This document shows, in pieces, positions 37,063-46,573 of a stretch of DNA of 64,000 bases. Source of the stretch: Bacteroidales bacterium UBA5326 (GTDB lineage Bacteria > Bacteroidota > Bacteroidia > Bacteroidales > UBA932); assembly GCA_002408205.1 (NCBI GenBank), contig DHQY01000007.1:156173-220172 (forward strand), read 5' to 3'. Made by a program: the position numbers and the translations under genes. Positions within the stretch are counted from its first letter, which is position 1. Every line of letters begins with the position of its first letter. The notes under the pieces are model-generated. The model saw nothing but the letters and a program-made list of their open reading frames with translations. It did no database searches and had not been told where the DNA came from.

Positions 37063-37657
37063 CGCAATATGTTTTTGATTTTTTTACACTATTGACAATC
37101 AATATGGAAAATTCTTCCAGGCTTTTCTTATATTCATCGTATTTGTGCTGCAGGAATAAGTGCACATCCATGCCCGAAATAATCATCATGAGAATATCTA
37201 CGGTGGCAGGAATACTCTTTATGGAAAAAAAGCCTTCGTTTTGTCCCCGGGTTAGCATCGACGCCAGCTGTAACCGTTCAAATTCACTGAAACGCTCCCG
37301 GGTGCCGGCCACAAAATGATATTTATCAAAAAAATCGGCCTGTAACGTTTCCTGGTAATTCACCGCATTTTTCAATAGATGAAAGCGCTTTAGAATATAC
37401 CTTTTGAGCATATTCATAGAGTCCTGGCTCCCGGAAATCTCTTTTGACAATTCGGCCTGTACATCGTCCAGTTCCTTTTCCAGCACCGCGTTAAAAAGCT
37501 CTTCCTTACTGTTAAAATAGTAATAAAGAAGCCCTTTCGCCTTATGAATATGCCGTGCGATCTCATCCATAGTTGTTTTTCGGAATCCGAATTTCGAAAA
37601 AAACCTGGTAGCCGACGTTACGATCTGATCCTTGACCTGGCTCTCATTCTCTGTCAT
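37043..37657 (-). CDS. TetR-family transcriptional regulator of the sphingolipid operon
   Basis: I place the start at 37657 (MTENESQVKDQIV), giving 204 residues. An upstream in-frame Met at 37738 would lie inside the phosphatase gene and before the promoter element at 37691-37684. The N-terminal helix-turn-helix is clear (ATRFFSKFGFRKTTMDEIARHIHKAKGLLYYYFNSKEELF). The rest is the helical ligand-binding domain. It is the first gene of the operon with the CDP-alcohol phosphotransferase, GtrA, serine palmitoyltransferase, SDR and GNAT genes, so it probably controls them in response to a lipid or acyl-CoA. Confidence 0.9.
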   Translation of the reverse strand: MTENESQVKDQIVTSATRFFSKFGFRKTTMDEIARHIHKAKGLLYYYFNSKEELFNAVLEKELDDVQAELSKEISGSQDSMNMLKRYILKRFHLLKNAVNYQETLQADFFDKYHFVAGTRERFSEFERLQLASMLTRGQNEGFFSIKSIPATVDILMMIISGMDVHLFLQHKYDEYKKSLEEFSILIVNSVKKSKTYCDERKTC

Positions 37658-37683
37658 ATTATTGACGATTTTGGTTCTAAGGT

Positions 37684-37691
37684 CAAAGATA
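37684..37691 (-). promoter_or_regulatory. -7 promoter element of the sphingolipid operon
   Basis: TATCTTTG on the minus strand lies 27 bases upstream of the TetR start at 37657 and just beyond the phosphatase stop codon at 37701. It separates the two transcription units. Confidence 0.65.
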
Positions 37692-37700
37692 ATAAAATTT

Positions 37701-38969
37701 CTATTTTTCCATGACTTCCCTGTAAAAACATTCGACATCCTGCCAGTGATAATACGGATAAATATCCGTTTCTACCGGTATAGAAACTTCCCGCTCGTTG
37801 TGCAGGATCTTGACAATAACATCTTTATTTTTCTTATGTCTGAAAAAAACAAGTTGGATATTTGAGGCCTTGGGTGTGCATACAGATGCATTCCATACTG
37901 TATAAATCTTCAACGGATCTTTCTCGCTGGAACGATTATCGTCCAATTGCATAAGACCGGCCAAAGGCGTAATATTTCCGTCATGGCCAAATCTCAGATT
38001 CGCGGCTGTTCCGTTACCATTAACTGCCTCATGGGCTTTATCAAGAATATCCGTAAGAAGGTTAATCGCATTGGCTACAGCCAAACCACCACTTTCCGGC
38101 GAAGTGGAAAGCGTAACATAATATCTATAATTCATTGCCTGCCAAAGATCAAACATTTCCCGGGGTGTGAACAAATCATATAAAGACAGTCCCGGATCCA
38201 CATTCTGCATATCGGAAGCAATTTGAAACAGACCGGACATTACGGCCGCGGAACTCATATTTTCCTTACAATAACCGGGATTGGTAAAAAGTACGGACAT
38301 TAGTCGTTCGGGATTGGCCAGTTCATGTAAAAATCTATAATTTGCCCTCCAGGCCAATGTCGTATCCCTTATCCACCTTTCATATTCTTTACCTGTATGA
38401 TTCATGTAATACATATATCGTTGACTTGCCTGACGCGTTATTTCAAGGTCGGGATTCTCTTCTTTCAGTTTTTCGCAAAATGCATCCATGCTAAGAATGC
38501 ATCGGATAACAGTGGTGGATTTTGCATCAATCTTTGCATCTCCGGCAAAAACCTGAGGATAGTTTTTATACATTCTCTCCGCAATGGCACGATGCTGCCG
38601 TACCCCAAGGGAGGTAAGATCACCGCTCCGGCCCCGTGCATCTTCACAAATAATTGCAAGCCGACGCCGTACATCCTTTCCGAGAGGTGTTAAGACGCTA
38701 TCCGAATAAGCTTTATTAAAGACTTCATAAATATTTACATAATCACCGTCACTGGTTAGCCATCTGGACCCGTGACGTCCGTAATGGCTTATATAAAAAG
38801 GAATATATCCTTTGGGCGCAGGTGTGTTTTCTGCTACGGTTACCGGATACGCATATAAAAATGCAGCGGTCAGTTCCGGTGTGGATAACAACTCTTTTTT
38901 TGAAGGGATTTGTGCAAATAGAGTAAAAAAAGAAAAAAGAAGAACAAGGGCAGTAAGAAATTTTTTCAT
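37701..38969 (-). CDS. Histidine acid phosphatase family enzyme (clade 2, phytase/MINPP-like), secreted
   Basis: The 422-residue protein has a signal peptide (cleavage near LFAQ). It shows YISHYGRHGSRW, the RHGxR phosphate pocket with the nucleophilic His, followed by LTSLGVRQHRAIAERM and, near the end, LRFGHDGNITPLAGL, where HD is the proton donor. This matches multiple-inositol-polyphosphate phosphatases and related periplasmic phosphatases of Bacteroidetes. It faces the same way as the sphingolipid operon but is separated from it by a promoter, so a link is not implied. Confidence 0.9.
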   Translation of the reverse strand: MKKFLTALVLLFSFFTLFAQIPSKKELLSTPELTAAFLYAYPVTVAENTPAPKGYIPFYISHYGRHGSRWLTSDGDYVNIYEVFNKAYSDSVLTPLGKDVRRRLAIICEDARGRSGDLTSLGVRQHRAIAERMYKNYPQVFAGDAKIDAKSTTVIRCILSMDAFCEKLKEENPDLEITRQASQRYMYYMNHTGKEYERWIRDTTLAWRANYRFLHELANPERLMSVLFTNPGYCKENMSSAAVMSGLFQIASDMQNVDPGLSLYDLFTPREMFDLWQAMNYRYYVTLSTSPESGGLAVANAINLLTDILDKAHEAVNGNGTAANLRFGHDGNITPLAGLMQLDDNRSSEKDPLKIYTVWNASVCTPKASNIQLVFFRHKKNKDVIVKILHNEREVSIPVETDIYPYYHWQDVECFYREVMEK

Positions 38970-39118
38970 CGTTATATTTTTGATTTGGCTAATTTAAGAC
39001 GAAAAACCCATAAGTAGCTATAGCGAATCGTCATCCGGACAAGCCAAATTACCGAAATAATTATAGCCAACTTGGTGAATAAACCATCGTAATTATCTAT
39101 ATAATAAAGAAATTACGT

Positions 39119-39126
39119 TATCTTTG
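39119..39126 (+). promoter_or_regulatory. -7 promoter element for the AAA/DUF4143 gene
   Basis: TATCTTTG lies 40 bases upstream of the ATG at 39166. The remainder of the 196-base gap is AT-rich. Confidence 0.6.
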
Positions 39127-39165
39127 TAACAGAAAAAGCCGGTAGGATTAATCAATAAAAAGAAT

Positions 39166-40449
39166 ATGGAAACATCGGTAGTCTACAAGCCAAGGATAGC
39201 GGACAGGATGCTGCAAGAACAACTCGAAGCATCGGGGGTCGTTTTGATCCAAGGGCCGAAATGGTGCGGAAAAACAACTACTGCGGAACAGCAGGCAAAA
39301 AGTGTTCTGTATATGGATGCCCCAAGGACCCGTAAAGCTAATTATCTGTTGGCGGAAACAGACCCGGAAATTCTTTTTCAGGGAGAGACACCAAGGCTGA
39401 TTGACGAATGGCAACTGGCTCCGAAATTATGGGATGCTGCACGGTTTGAAGTAAGTCGCAGGCGTTTGCCCGGACAGCTTATTTTTACAGGTTCGGCTGT
39501 TCCGCCTGATTTAACGGAATTAACCCATTCCGGTACCGGCAGGTTTGCATGGCTGACCATGCGGCCCATGAGTTTGTGGGAATCCGGCGACTCAAATGGC
39601 AGCATCAGCCTGAATTCTCTTTTTCAAGGAAATATGGCTCCAGTTGTTTCACGTGACATTTCATTGAAAGAACTGGCTTTTCTGATATGCAGAGGTGGTT
39701 GGCCGGGCTCTCTCAGTTTAACCCCCAAGGCTGCTTTGCGACAGGCTACAAACTACGTGGATTCAGTTGTTAATAGCGACGTTTCCAGAGTGGACGATGT
39801 AAGCCGGAATGCGGAATTTGTTCGAAGGCTGTTGCGCTCTTACGCCCGGCATCAAGGCGCACAAGTGTCTGTAAACACGATATATGACGATCTGGAGAAG
39901 AACAGGATGGGAAGTATGAGTGAAGATACCATTGCCTCATATATTTTAGCCCTTAAAAAAATTTTCGTTATTGAAGACATGCCGGCGTGGAGTCCTAACC
40001 TCCGATCCAAGACCGCAATACGTACTTCCGACACCCGTTATTTTGTAGACCCCTCCATTGCGACTGCTGCTCTTGGCCTTGGTCCCGAAGATTTGATCGG
40101 AGATTTGAACACCTTCGGTTTGCTTTTTGAAACGATGGTCGTACGCGACCTTCGCGTATATGCCGATGCACTTGACGGGCAAGTGTACCATTATCGTGAC
40201 AAGAACGGACTGGAGTGCGATGCTGTGGTGCATCTGCGAAATGGCTGTTTTGGGCTGATAGAGATAAAACTGGGAAGTGACCGTTTAATAGAGGCAGGCG
40301 CCCAAACTCTTAAGAGACTGTCCGACAAAATAGACACGACAAGAATGAAATCATCTTCATTCCTGATGGTTATTACTGGTAGAGGGCAATACGCTTACCG
40401 CCGGGAAGATGGTGTTTATGTGGTACCGATAGGTTGTTTAAAAGATTGA
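39166..40449 (+). CDS. AAA-family ATPase with DUF4143 domain
   Basis: The 427-residue protein has a Walker A LIQGPKWCGKTTTAEQ (about residues 28-43), a Walker B-like LIDEWQ and the LIFTGSAVP sensor. A helical middle follows, and the C-terminal DUF4143 domain (about 200-380) has YFVDPSIATAALG, FGLLFETMVVRDLRVYA and the nuclease-like EC..VVHL...GLIEIKLG (D/E-x-K pattern). These ATPases are common in Bacteroidetes and many are acquired horizontally. Their role is not known; some are linked to conflict or DNA transactions because of the PD-(D/E)xK-like end. It stands alone and its last 34 bases overlap the convergent alpha/beta-hydrolase gene. Confidence 0.88.
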   Translation: METSVVYKPRIADRMLQEQLEASGVVLIQGPKWCGKTTTAEQQAKSVLYMDAPRTRKANYLLAETDPEILFQGETPRLIDEWQLAPKLWDAARFEVSRRRLPGQLIFTGSAVPPDLTELTHSGTGRFAWLTMRPMSLWESGDSNGSISLNSLFQGNMAPVVSRDISLKELAFLICRGGWPGSLSLTPKAALRQATNYVDSVVNSDVSRVDDVSRNAEFVRRLLRSYARHQGAQVSVNTIYDDLEKNRMGSMSEDTIASYILALKKIFVIEDMPAWSPNLRSKTAIRTSDTRYFVDPSIATAALGLGPEDLIGDLNTFGLLFETMVVRDLRVYADALDGQVYHYRDKNGLECDAVVHLRNGCFGLIEIKLGSDRLIEAGAQTLKRLSDKIDTTRMKSSSFLMVITGRGQYAYRREDGVYVVPIGCLKD

Positions 40450-41363
40450 ATATATGCATTCAGCATCAGATAAAATGTATCTATCGCCTTCTCCAAATCC
40501 CCCCTGCTTTCCAGAAACGGCATATGCCCGGTGGGGCTGCTGACAAAAAGTGCATTAGGGAATTTTATTCCTTTATAGTGATCCGGTCCCACCATCCAGT
40601 CTCTTTCGCCATAAAAGAAAAGTACGGGTATCGTTACCTGTGGTGCGAATTGTCTGAAATCGGACCAATAATCGGCCACTGAAAGCGCTATATTGCTAAA
40701 ATCGTTATTCCATTCGCTTACTTTCCCGTAAGTGGCATTCATGATGTCCTGGTTGGCTTCTTCCGTATAAGCCATTTTCCAGAAAAGCTCCCTTTTATTC
40801 AGGCTGTCAATGAGTCCGGTCATAACCTCCAAAAGCTGAGCCGGAGTTGCAGAAGACATATCCGGCTGTTCGTTACCCAGAATCTCATAAGCTTTTGAAA
40901 TCCAGCTGCCGGAAAAACTTTCCTGCATACAGAGCGTGCAATTGATCATGAGCATTCCGGAATGAACCTCCGGGCGGGCCATGACATACCCCATCTGCAG
41001 AATACCCCCGAACGAATGCCCCAGCGTGAGCCATGTGTCAATACCCAATGCCTTTCTTACCTCTTCAAAGTCTTTGACCATCCGCTCCATGGAATAATCT
41101 CCATTCACGGGCGAAGAGGAGCGCCCCACCCCTCTTTGATCGAGATACACCATTTGGAAATTCTTTTCCAGATAATCGCCCATAAATTCTTCCAGCCAGA
41201 GGCTTCCCGAACCGGGCCCTCCGTGCAGATACAGGCAGGGAGTACCGATACCCCGCACATTAACATACAAGCAAACGCTGTCCGAGGTCACGATTTTCAT
41301 TTCCCGGGCCCCGAGCCATCCGGCCAGAAGCAGCATAACGATTAAAAGAACTGTTCTTTTCAT
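40416..41363 (-). CDS. Alpha/beta hydrolase, proline iminopeptidase-like (S33), exported
   Basis: I place the start at 41363 (MKRTVLLIVMLLLAGWLGA, a signal peptide), not at 41393. The promoter TATTTTTG at 41388-41381 fits the shorter form. The product has 315 residues. The fold shows YLHGGPGSGSLW (oxyanion hole), DQRGVGRSS, the nucleophile elbow LGHSFGGILQMGY, the Asp in FYGERDWMVG and the His in SSPTGHMPFLES. The HGGPG and DQRGxGRS pair is typical of S33 prolyl iminopeptidases. The exported location is unusual for that family but common in Bacteroidetes relatives. Substrate unknown. Confidence 0.87.
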   Translation of the reverse strand: MKRTVLLIVMLLLAGWLGAREMKIVTSDSVCLYVNVRGIGTPCLYLHGGPGSGSLWLEEFMGDYLEKNFQMVYLDQRGVGRSSSPVNGDYSMERMVKDFEEVRKALGIDTWLTLGHSFGGILQMGYVMARPEVHSGMLMINCTLCMQESFSGSWISKAYEILGNEQPDMSSATPAQLLEVMTGLIDSLNKRELFWKMAYTEEANQDIMNATYGKVSEWNNDFSNIALSVADYWSDFRQFAPQVTIPVLFFYGERDWMVGPDHYKGIKFPNALFVSSPTGHMPFLESRGDLEKAIDTFYLMLNAYIQSFKQPIGTT

Positions 41364-41380
41364 ATTTTTCACATTTGACG

Positions 41381-41388
41381 CAAAAATA
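41381..41388 (-). promoter_or_regulatory. -7 promoter element of the alpha/beta hydrolase gene
   Basis: TATTTTTG on the minus strand lies 18 bases upstream of the start chosen at 41363. Confidence 0.5.
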
Positions 41389-41488
41389 ATCATTCGGTTT
41401 CAGGGACGTCTTCCCCTGCAACCCGAACTATGGTAATAATTACTAATTACCATAGTTTCAGCTGATTTTCAACAGTTTACCAATTATT

Positions 41489-41629
41489 TTAATCATGACT
41501 TTTTTCGCATCTGTTTTTGAATTCGCAGCCTTTACAGGGATCATCTTTACGGCGAATACTTTTTATTATCGCATATAAAGACAATACAACCGTTAAAATG
41601 AGGATACTATATACTATAATTAATTGCAT
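41489..41629 (-). CDS. FeoB-associated Cys-rich membrane protein
   Basis: A 46-residue peptide begins MQLIIVYSILILTVVLSLYAIIKSI (one transmembrane helix) and ends with a short cytoplasmic or periplasmic tail containing the Cys cluster DPCKGCEFKNRCEK. This is the usual layout of the small FeoB-associated proteins found beside feoB in Bacteroidetes. It lies seven bases after the FeoB stop on the same strand, which supports the assignment. It may help FeoB assemble or bind iron. Confidence 0.85.
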   Translation of the reverse strand: MQLIIVYSILILTVVLSLYAIIKSIRRKDDPCKGCEFKNRCEKSHD

Positions 41630-41636
41630 AAGAGAA

Positions 41637-42122
41637 TTAAATAAAAAAGCTGCCTATCTGATATACTCCAAATGTCACCACCCAGGCCAGACCAGTCGTA
41701 TAGGCCATGGTAAACAAAGCCCACTTCCAGCTCGATTCCTTCTTAATGGCAGCAATCACCGCAATACATGGGAAATAAATTAACACAAACAGCATAAAAC
41801 ATAAAGCAACAAGCGGTGTAAACGATTCCTGGTTACGCAGGTTTGAGATCAGAGAGCCATCATTATTGTCGTTCCCGGCTCCCCCGTTGTAAAGAACTCC
41901 CATGGTACTTACCACAATTTCTTTGGCCGCCAGCCCGCTTAGAATACTTACCCCCATTTTCCAATCAAACCCAAGAGGTCTGATAATCGGTTCAATAGCA
42001 TGCCCGAGCTTGCCAATATAAGATTGTTCCCGACTTGCATAGTCCCGGCTGCCCGATGCATCTCTTGGGAAATATCCCAAAGCCCAGATAATTATGGATG
42101 CCACCAGTATAACCGTTCCCAT
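41637..42122 (-). CDS. feoB: FeoB C-terminal part (ferrous iron transporter), separated by a frameshift
   Basis: The 161 residues continue the FeoB membrane domain: GTVILVASIIIWALGYFPRD, SILSGLAAKEIVVSTMGVLY (a conserved gate region) and three further hydrophobic segments. The Met at 42122 is internal in normal FeoB, where the sequence is continuous with the preceding HMWHK helix. Shifting by one base near 42138-42144 joins [14 protein letters not shown] to the upstream frame. Alone this piece cannot transport iron. Confidence 0.85.
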   Translation of the reverse strand: MGTVILVASIIIWALGYFPRDASGSRDYASREQSYIGKLGHAIEPIIRPLGFDWKMGVSILSGLAAKEIVVSTMGVLYNGGAGNDNNDGSLISNLRNQESFTPLVALCFMLFVLIYFPCIAVIAAIKKESSWKWALFTMAYTTGLAWVVTFGVYQIGSFFI

Positions 42123-42127
42123 CTTTC

Positions 42128-44014
42128 TTAGATATGCTGCGCTTTATGCCACATGTGCAATCCGGTATTTTTCAGTGTCGGAATACGATATGGAGGCAGT
42201 TCCATAACAAAGGGAACTTCTTTTTTGGAAAACGCAATTTTTTTCATAACCAGTGCAACAGCAACGGCTAATAATATTCCGGTAAGGTATAATGAAAACA
42301 AAACAAGGCCCCGATGATTCGGGAAAAAAGCCGAAATTAATAATACATACACCGGCAGTCGTGCGCTACATGACATGAAAGGCGTTATTATCATGGTCAA
42401 CAATCTGTCCGTTCTGTTTTCCAACGTCCTGGTAGCCATTATTGCCGGAACATTACACCCAAATCCCATTATAAGAGGAATAAATGATTTTCCGTGTAAC
42501 CCTATTTTATGCATTAATTTATCCATAATAAAAGCTGCACGTGCCATATATCCGGAATCCTCCATTAAAGAAATAAAGAAAAATAATATCAAAATATTCG
42601 GTAAAAAAACAATTACTCCACCAACGCCTGCAATTATCCCGTCAACCAGTAAATCCCGCAGAGGACCTTCGTTCAGGCTTCTGCTAATAAGGCTTCCAAG
42701 TGTGGAAACTCCCGATTCAATCCAATTCATAGGGTATTGTCCAATTGCAAAAGTAGCCTGGAACATCAACCACATAAAAAAGATAAATATGGGAAATCCC
42801 CATATTCTATGGGTAAACAGATCGTCCAGTGTACGCACTTTTCCGTGTGCCGGAGCCGGTTCTTTGTAAGTTTCTTTCAACGCGCCCTCAATAAACCCAT
42901 ATTTTGCATCGGTAATGATGGTTTCGGAATTTTCGGCATACTCTTTCTCAAGCCTTTGCACGACAGCACGGACAGTAGTTTGAAGGGGCAGAAAATTTGG
43001 CAACGAACCGAGTCCTTCCAAAGTAGTTTTATCACCTTCAATTAGCTTTATAGCCAAATAACGTGTTGAATACTGGATCATTATTTCAGGCGCCTTACGT
43101 AGCTCGGTCTGAATCTCCATAATACCGCTTTCAATTATTTTACCGTAATTGATATGGACATGACGGACATGCGGATCTCTGTTCTCATATACTTCTATCA
43201 GTTTTGAAAACAATTCATCAATTCCCTGTCCTTTTGAGGCAACAGTGGGAACTACAGGAATTCCTATCATTTTTCCCAGAAATCCGTAATCAAATTCAAC
43301 TCCCTTATTTTTTAGCTCATCGTACATATTAAGAGCAATAACCACTTTAACATTCATATCAATGAGTTGCGTGGTAAGATACAGGTTCCTTTCCAGATTG
43401 GATGAATCAATTACATTAACTACGATGTCCGGTTTTTTTTCAATAATATGATGGCGGACATATAATTCTTCCGGAGAATACTCTGTTATGGAATATGTAC
43501 CCGGCAGATCAACAATTATGAATTGATAGCCGTCCTTTTTCAGGACGGCTTCCTTGGCATCTACGGTTACTCCGCTGTAGTTTCCCACCCGTTCGTGCGA
43601 ACCGGAAGCATAATTGAACAAAGTTGTTTTCCCGCAGTTCGGATTCCCCACCAGCGCAATTCGGATGATACGATCTTTTTTTGTGGATGAAACAACCGGG
43701 CAGTCTTCTTCCGATGTCCCGTTGTATGCTGTATCTGAGAATTGAACACAGTCCGAACCGGTTAACACTTGTATCATGTCCGCCTCGCTTCTTCTCAACG
43801 AAACGTTATAACCCATGATCTCATACTCAATGGGATCGTTCAAAGGCGCATTTTTGATCACTTTTACTTTTTTACCTTTGATAAAACCCATTTCAGTAAT
43901 CCGTTTCCGGAATGCCCCACGTCCCAGCACCTGGGTAATTATGGCAGACTCCCCTGACTTTAGATCTGATAAATGACGTATCTCTGTCCCAACTTCTATC
44001 ATCCTTATATTCAA
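42128..44014 (-). CDS. feoB: FeoA-FeoB fusion, N-terminal part ending at a frameshift
   Basis: Residues 1-85 form a FeoA (SH3-like) domain ([24 protein letters not shown]). Residues about 115-300 are the FeoB G domain: [12 protein letters not shown] (G1), [15 protein letters not shown] (G3 and switch), and NMYDE (G4, NxxD). The membrane part begins near residue 400 and includes [32 protein letters not shown] and [16 protein letters not shown]. The frame ends at KAQHI, where FeoB should continue for about 170 residues. That part is encoded immediately downstream in another frame (41637-42122). A one-base loss near 42138-42144 explains it. As written, the iron transporter is broken. It overlaps the TonB receptor gene by four bases. 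Confidence 0.9.
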   Translation of the reverse strand: MNIRMIEVGTEIRHLSDLKSGESAIITQVLGRGAFRKRITEMGFIKGKKVKVIKNAPLNDPIEYEIMGYNVSLRRSEADMIQVLTGSDCVQFSDTAYNGTSEEDCPVVSSTKKDRIIRIALVGNPNCGKTTLFNYASGSHERVGNYSGVTVDAKEAVLKKDGYQFIIVDLPGTYSITEYSPEELYVRHHIIEKKPDIVVNVIDSSNLERNLYLTTQLIDMNVKVVIALNMYDELKNKGVEFDYGFLGKMIGIPVVPTVASKGQGIDELFSKLIEVYENRDPHVRHVHINYGKIIESGIMEIQTELRKAPEIMIQYSTRYLAIKLIEGDKTTLEGLGSLPNFLPLQTTVRAVVQRLEKEYAENSETIITDAKYGFIEGALKETYKEPAPAHGKVRTLDDLFTHRIWGFPIFIFFMWLMFQATFAIGQYPMNWIESGVSTLGSLISRSLNEGPLRDLLVDGIIAGVGGVIVFLPNILILFFFISLMEDSGYMARAAFIMDKLMHKIGLHGKSFIPLIMGFGCNVPAIMATRTLENRTDRLLTMIITPFMSCSARLPVYVLLISAFFPNHRGLVLFSLYLTGILLAVAVALVMKKIAFSKKEVPFVMELPPYRIPTLKNTGLHMWHKAQHI

Positions 44015-46437
44015 TGAATAATATTAAAAGAAACTCCCCCGTAAAACATTGTACCAAAAACAGGGGCATACATAAAAGCAGCATCGTCAAGGTGTCTTTC
44101 GTTCTGAACTTTGTTGAAGATATTATTTACCCCGGCATATAGCTTGAATGAACCCAGCCTCTTTGAGATTCTTGCGTTAAAAAGCACAAAAGGTTCCGTC
44201 TTTTTAATTTTTGACTGATCTCCAAGAACTGCATCAATTTCTTCATTATAATAATCGATGTACATTGTACCCTGATAATTACCTGTCAAAGCAAAAGTCC
44301 AGCTTCCGGGAGCATATTCAAGTCTCATGTTACCGGTTGTTACAGGAAATCTGGATATGTATTTGCTCAAAGCCTCATATTCCGTACCCACCCAGTCTTC
44401 ACGTACATTTTTATATTCGCCCCGATTATACGTAAAATCGATTCCCAATGAAAGATTCCTTAGCATGTTTGCTACCAGGGATAATTCTATCCCCTGCACG
44501 AAGGCATCATCAATATTTTTCCATTGATAATCATATCCCAATGCAGCAACCTGAGCATCTGCATCGGTAAACCCGATTTTGTTCTTTAAATCTGTCCGAA
44601 ACAAATTAGCACTTATTCTCATATGGTTACCATAATAATCTGCAGACAAATTATAACTTACTGAAGTCTCAGGTTCCAGATCAGATGATTTCCACACCCT
44701 GGGCGATCCACTGCATAAATGCAGATCTTCAGAAAATCCGTAAGGAGCCCTGAATCCGGTCCCGGCATTTGCCCGAAGTGTGAATTTCTCTGAAATTTTA
44801 TATTTAACTGCCAATCTGGGATTTACGGCCGTTTCATCAAAATTAGTTTCGGGAAAATTTTCAGTTGCAAAAACCTGCTTGTCTGCGGTATATTTTTCTC
44901 CGGAATGATGGTTATCTATTCTCACTCCCGGCACCACCATGAATTTATCTGATATAGCCCATTCATCCTGAAGGAACAAACCGAATTCCCGGGCCGATTT
45001 ATTGGCGACCGAACGATATGATTCTCCCAGAAAACTGCTTGCCTGGTCAACGACAACGTACATTCCAGATTCTTCAAGCTTATCGTAGAAAAACTGTAAC
45101 CCGGCAATCAGGCTGTGTTTCCTGAGCTTTGTATTAAATGACAATGTTGAAGTCACAGAATTCTCATCAGCCAGATAAGGTCTCATAACTCTTAAGTCGG
45201 GAACACTGTCGTTATGGGTCGCCATATAATCCCCCAGATAGGAATCGTTGGTAGCATTTCTGTTATGATTAACATAACCAAATGAAAGATTCAATTCAGA
45301 TTTTGTCCCAATTTTAGCAGTATAACTCAACGATGCTTCATAACGATCTGTGGTAATATTTTCTGTGCCATCTGTTAACGGATTACGATAATAATCATCC
45401 GTCATAGTACCTCCTTCCCGTTTTTCAAAAACCGATTTCCCATGAAGAATGAGCTTATCATTTTTAAAAAAAGCATTATTGATATACAGGCCAAAACCTG
45501 CATTGGTAAGGTTGGTTTTTACCCGATCAGAAATCCCGTCCTTTTGCATTACTTCACTGCGTGTAATTCCCGCCCCAGTTTCGTCAATTGCATCTTCAGT
45601 ATAACGTTGTGCAAAAATTGTCAGGCCAACCGTGCCTTTCTCATTCCGCATAGAAGAAGAAACGTCGTATTTATTCGTTCTGTAGCTGCCAAACTGAACG
45701 TCCAACGTTGTTGAAGGGATATTGGAAGGTTCCTTGGTTATAATGTTAATAGCTCCAGCAACAGCTCCACTGCCATACAATGCAGATCCGGCGCCCTTAA
45801 CTACCTCAATTTTATCAATATCTACCGTACTCATTTGTTGTAGCCCGTAAACCCCCGCAAGTCCCGAATACATGGGTTGACCGTTAATTAGCACCTGAGT
45901 ATGTTCAGCTCCGAGGCCCTGCATACGTATCATAGTGAAATTACAATACTGACACTGGTTTTCCACTCTTATTCCGGGAATCCCTTCCAAGGCCTGATAG
46001 ATGTTATTCGCATTTTTTGTTTCAATGGCCTTTGAGGTAATTATCTCTGTCCTTACAGGAACATCTTTGATATAATGTTCGGTCCGGGTACCGGTTACAA
46101 CAATCTGATTAAGATTCATCACATCGTCTTCCAATTCAAAAAAAAGTTCGGTAACCTTTCCCTCTTCCATTGCCACCTCTATTTCTTTTGATATATATCC
46201 TAAAGATTGTGCTACTATTATATTTTTTCCAAGAGGCAGATTGGCCATTTTAAAATGACCGGAACCGTCCGATGAAGTCCCAATATTTGTGCCTTTAACA
46301 TAAACCTCTACATAAGGTATATGTTCTCCGGTACGTTTTGAAGTAACATGCCCGAAAAGCATGGCATCGGTGTTGTTTTGCGCCTGTAATTGCACAGCAA
46401 TAAGTAACAAAAAAATAAAGCATAATGTATTTTTCAC
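44011..46437 (-). CDS. TonB-dependent outer-membrane receptor, iron-type, operon partner of FeoAB
   Basis: I choose the GTG at 46437 as start ([20 protein letters not shown], a signal peptide). The longer frame from 46527 begins with non-signal sequence. The product has about 808 residues: a carboxypeptidase-like domain (about 25-105), a TonB box/plug with [21 protein letters not shown], and the plug motif [32 protein letters not shown] (a CxxC pair), then a 22-strand barrel ending in a C-terminal His after FNI. It is coupled to FeoAB by a 4-base overlap, so it most likely imports an iron source (for example a siderophore or heme) or a metal complex. Which one cannot be read. Confidence 0.88.
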   Translation of the reverse strand: MKNTLCFIFLLLIAVQLQAQNNTDAMLFGHVTSKRTGEHIPYVEVYVKGTNIGTSSDGSGHFKMANLPLGKNIIVAQSLGYISKEIEVAMEEGKVTELFFELEDDVMNLNQIVVTGTRTEHYIKDVPVRTEIITSKAIETKNANNIYQALEGIPGIRVENQCQYCNFTMIRMQGLGAEHTQVLINGQPMYSGLAGVYGLQQMSTVDIDKIEVVKGAGSALYGSGAVAGAINIITKEPSNIPSTTLDVQFGSYRTNKYDVSSSMRNEKGTVGLTIFAQRYTEDAIDETGAGITRSEVMQKDGISDRVKTNLTNAGFGLYINNAFFKNDKLILHGKSVFEKREGGTMTDDYYRNPLTDGTENITTDRYEASLSYTAKIGTKSELNLSFGYVNHNRNATNDSYLGDYMATHNDSVPDLRVMRPYLADENSVTSTLSFNTKLRKHSLIAGLQFFYDKLEESGMYVVVDQASSFLGESYRSVANKSAREFGLFLQDEWAISDKFMVVPGVRIDNHHSGEKYTADKQVFATENFPETNFDETAVNPRLAVKYKISEKFTLRANAGTGFRAPYGFSEDLHLCSGSPRVWKSSDLEPETSVSYNLSADYYGNHMRISANLFRTDLKNKIGFTDADAQVAALGYDYQWKNIDDAFVQGIELSLVANMLRNLSLGIDFTYNRGEYKNVREDWVGTEYEALSKYISRFPVTTGNMRLEYAPGSWTFALTGNYQGTMYIDYYNEEIDAVLGDQSKIKKTEPFVLFNARISKRLGSFKLYAGVNNIFNKVQNERHLDDAAFMYAPVFGTMFYGGVSFNIIH

Positions 46438-46573
46438 AATTTGTCCTCCGATATTTGATTTAAAAATATCTGCAAAACAAAAGCAAAAGCGTAACAATGG
46501 CAATACCCAGAAATAGTGATATTCCATCCATTTTCTAATTCATATGAGCTATCACTCCCAGTGAACACTCTTT

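Noticed and set aside
37658..37738. Longer TetR start at 37738
   Set aside because: It would begin inside the phosphatase gene and upstream of the TATCTTTG promoter element, and the extra residues do not fit the family.
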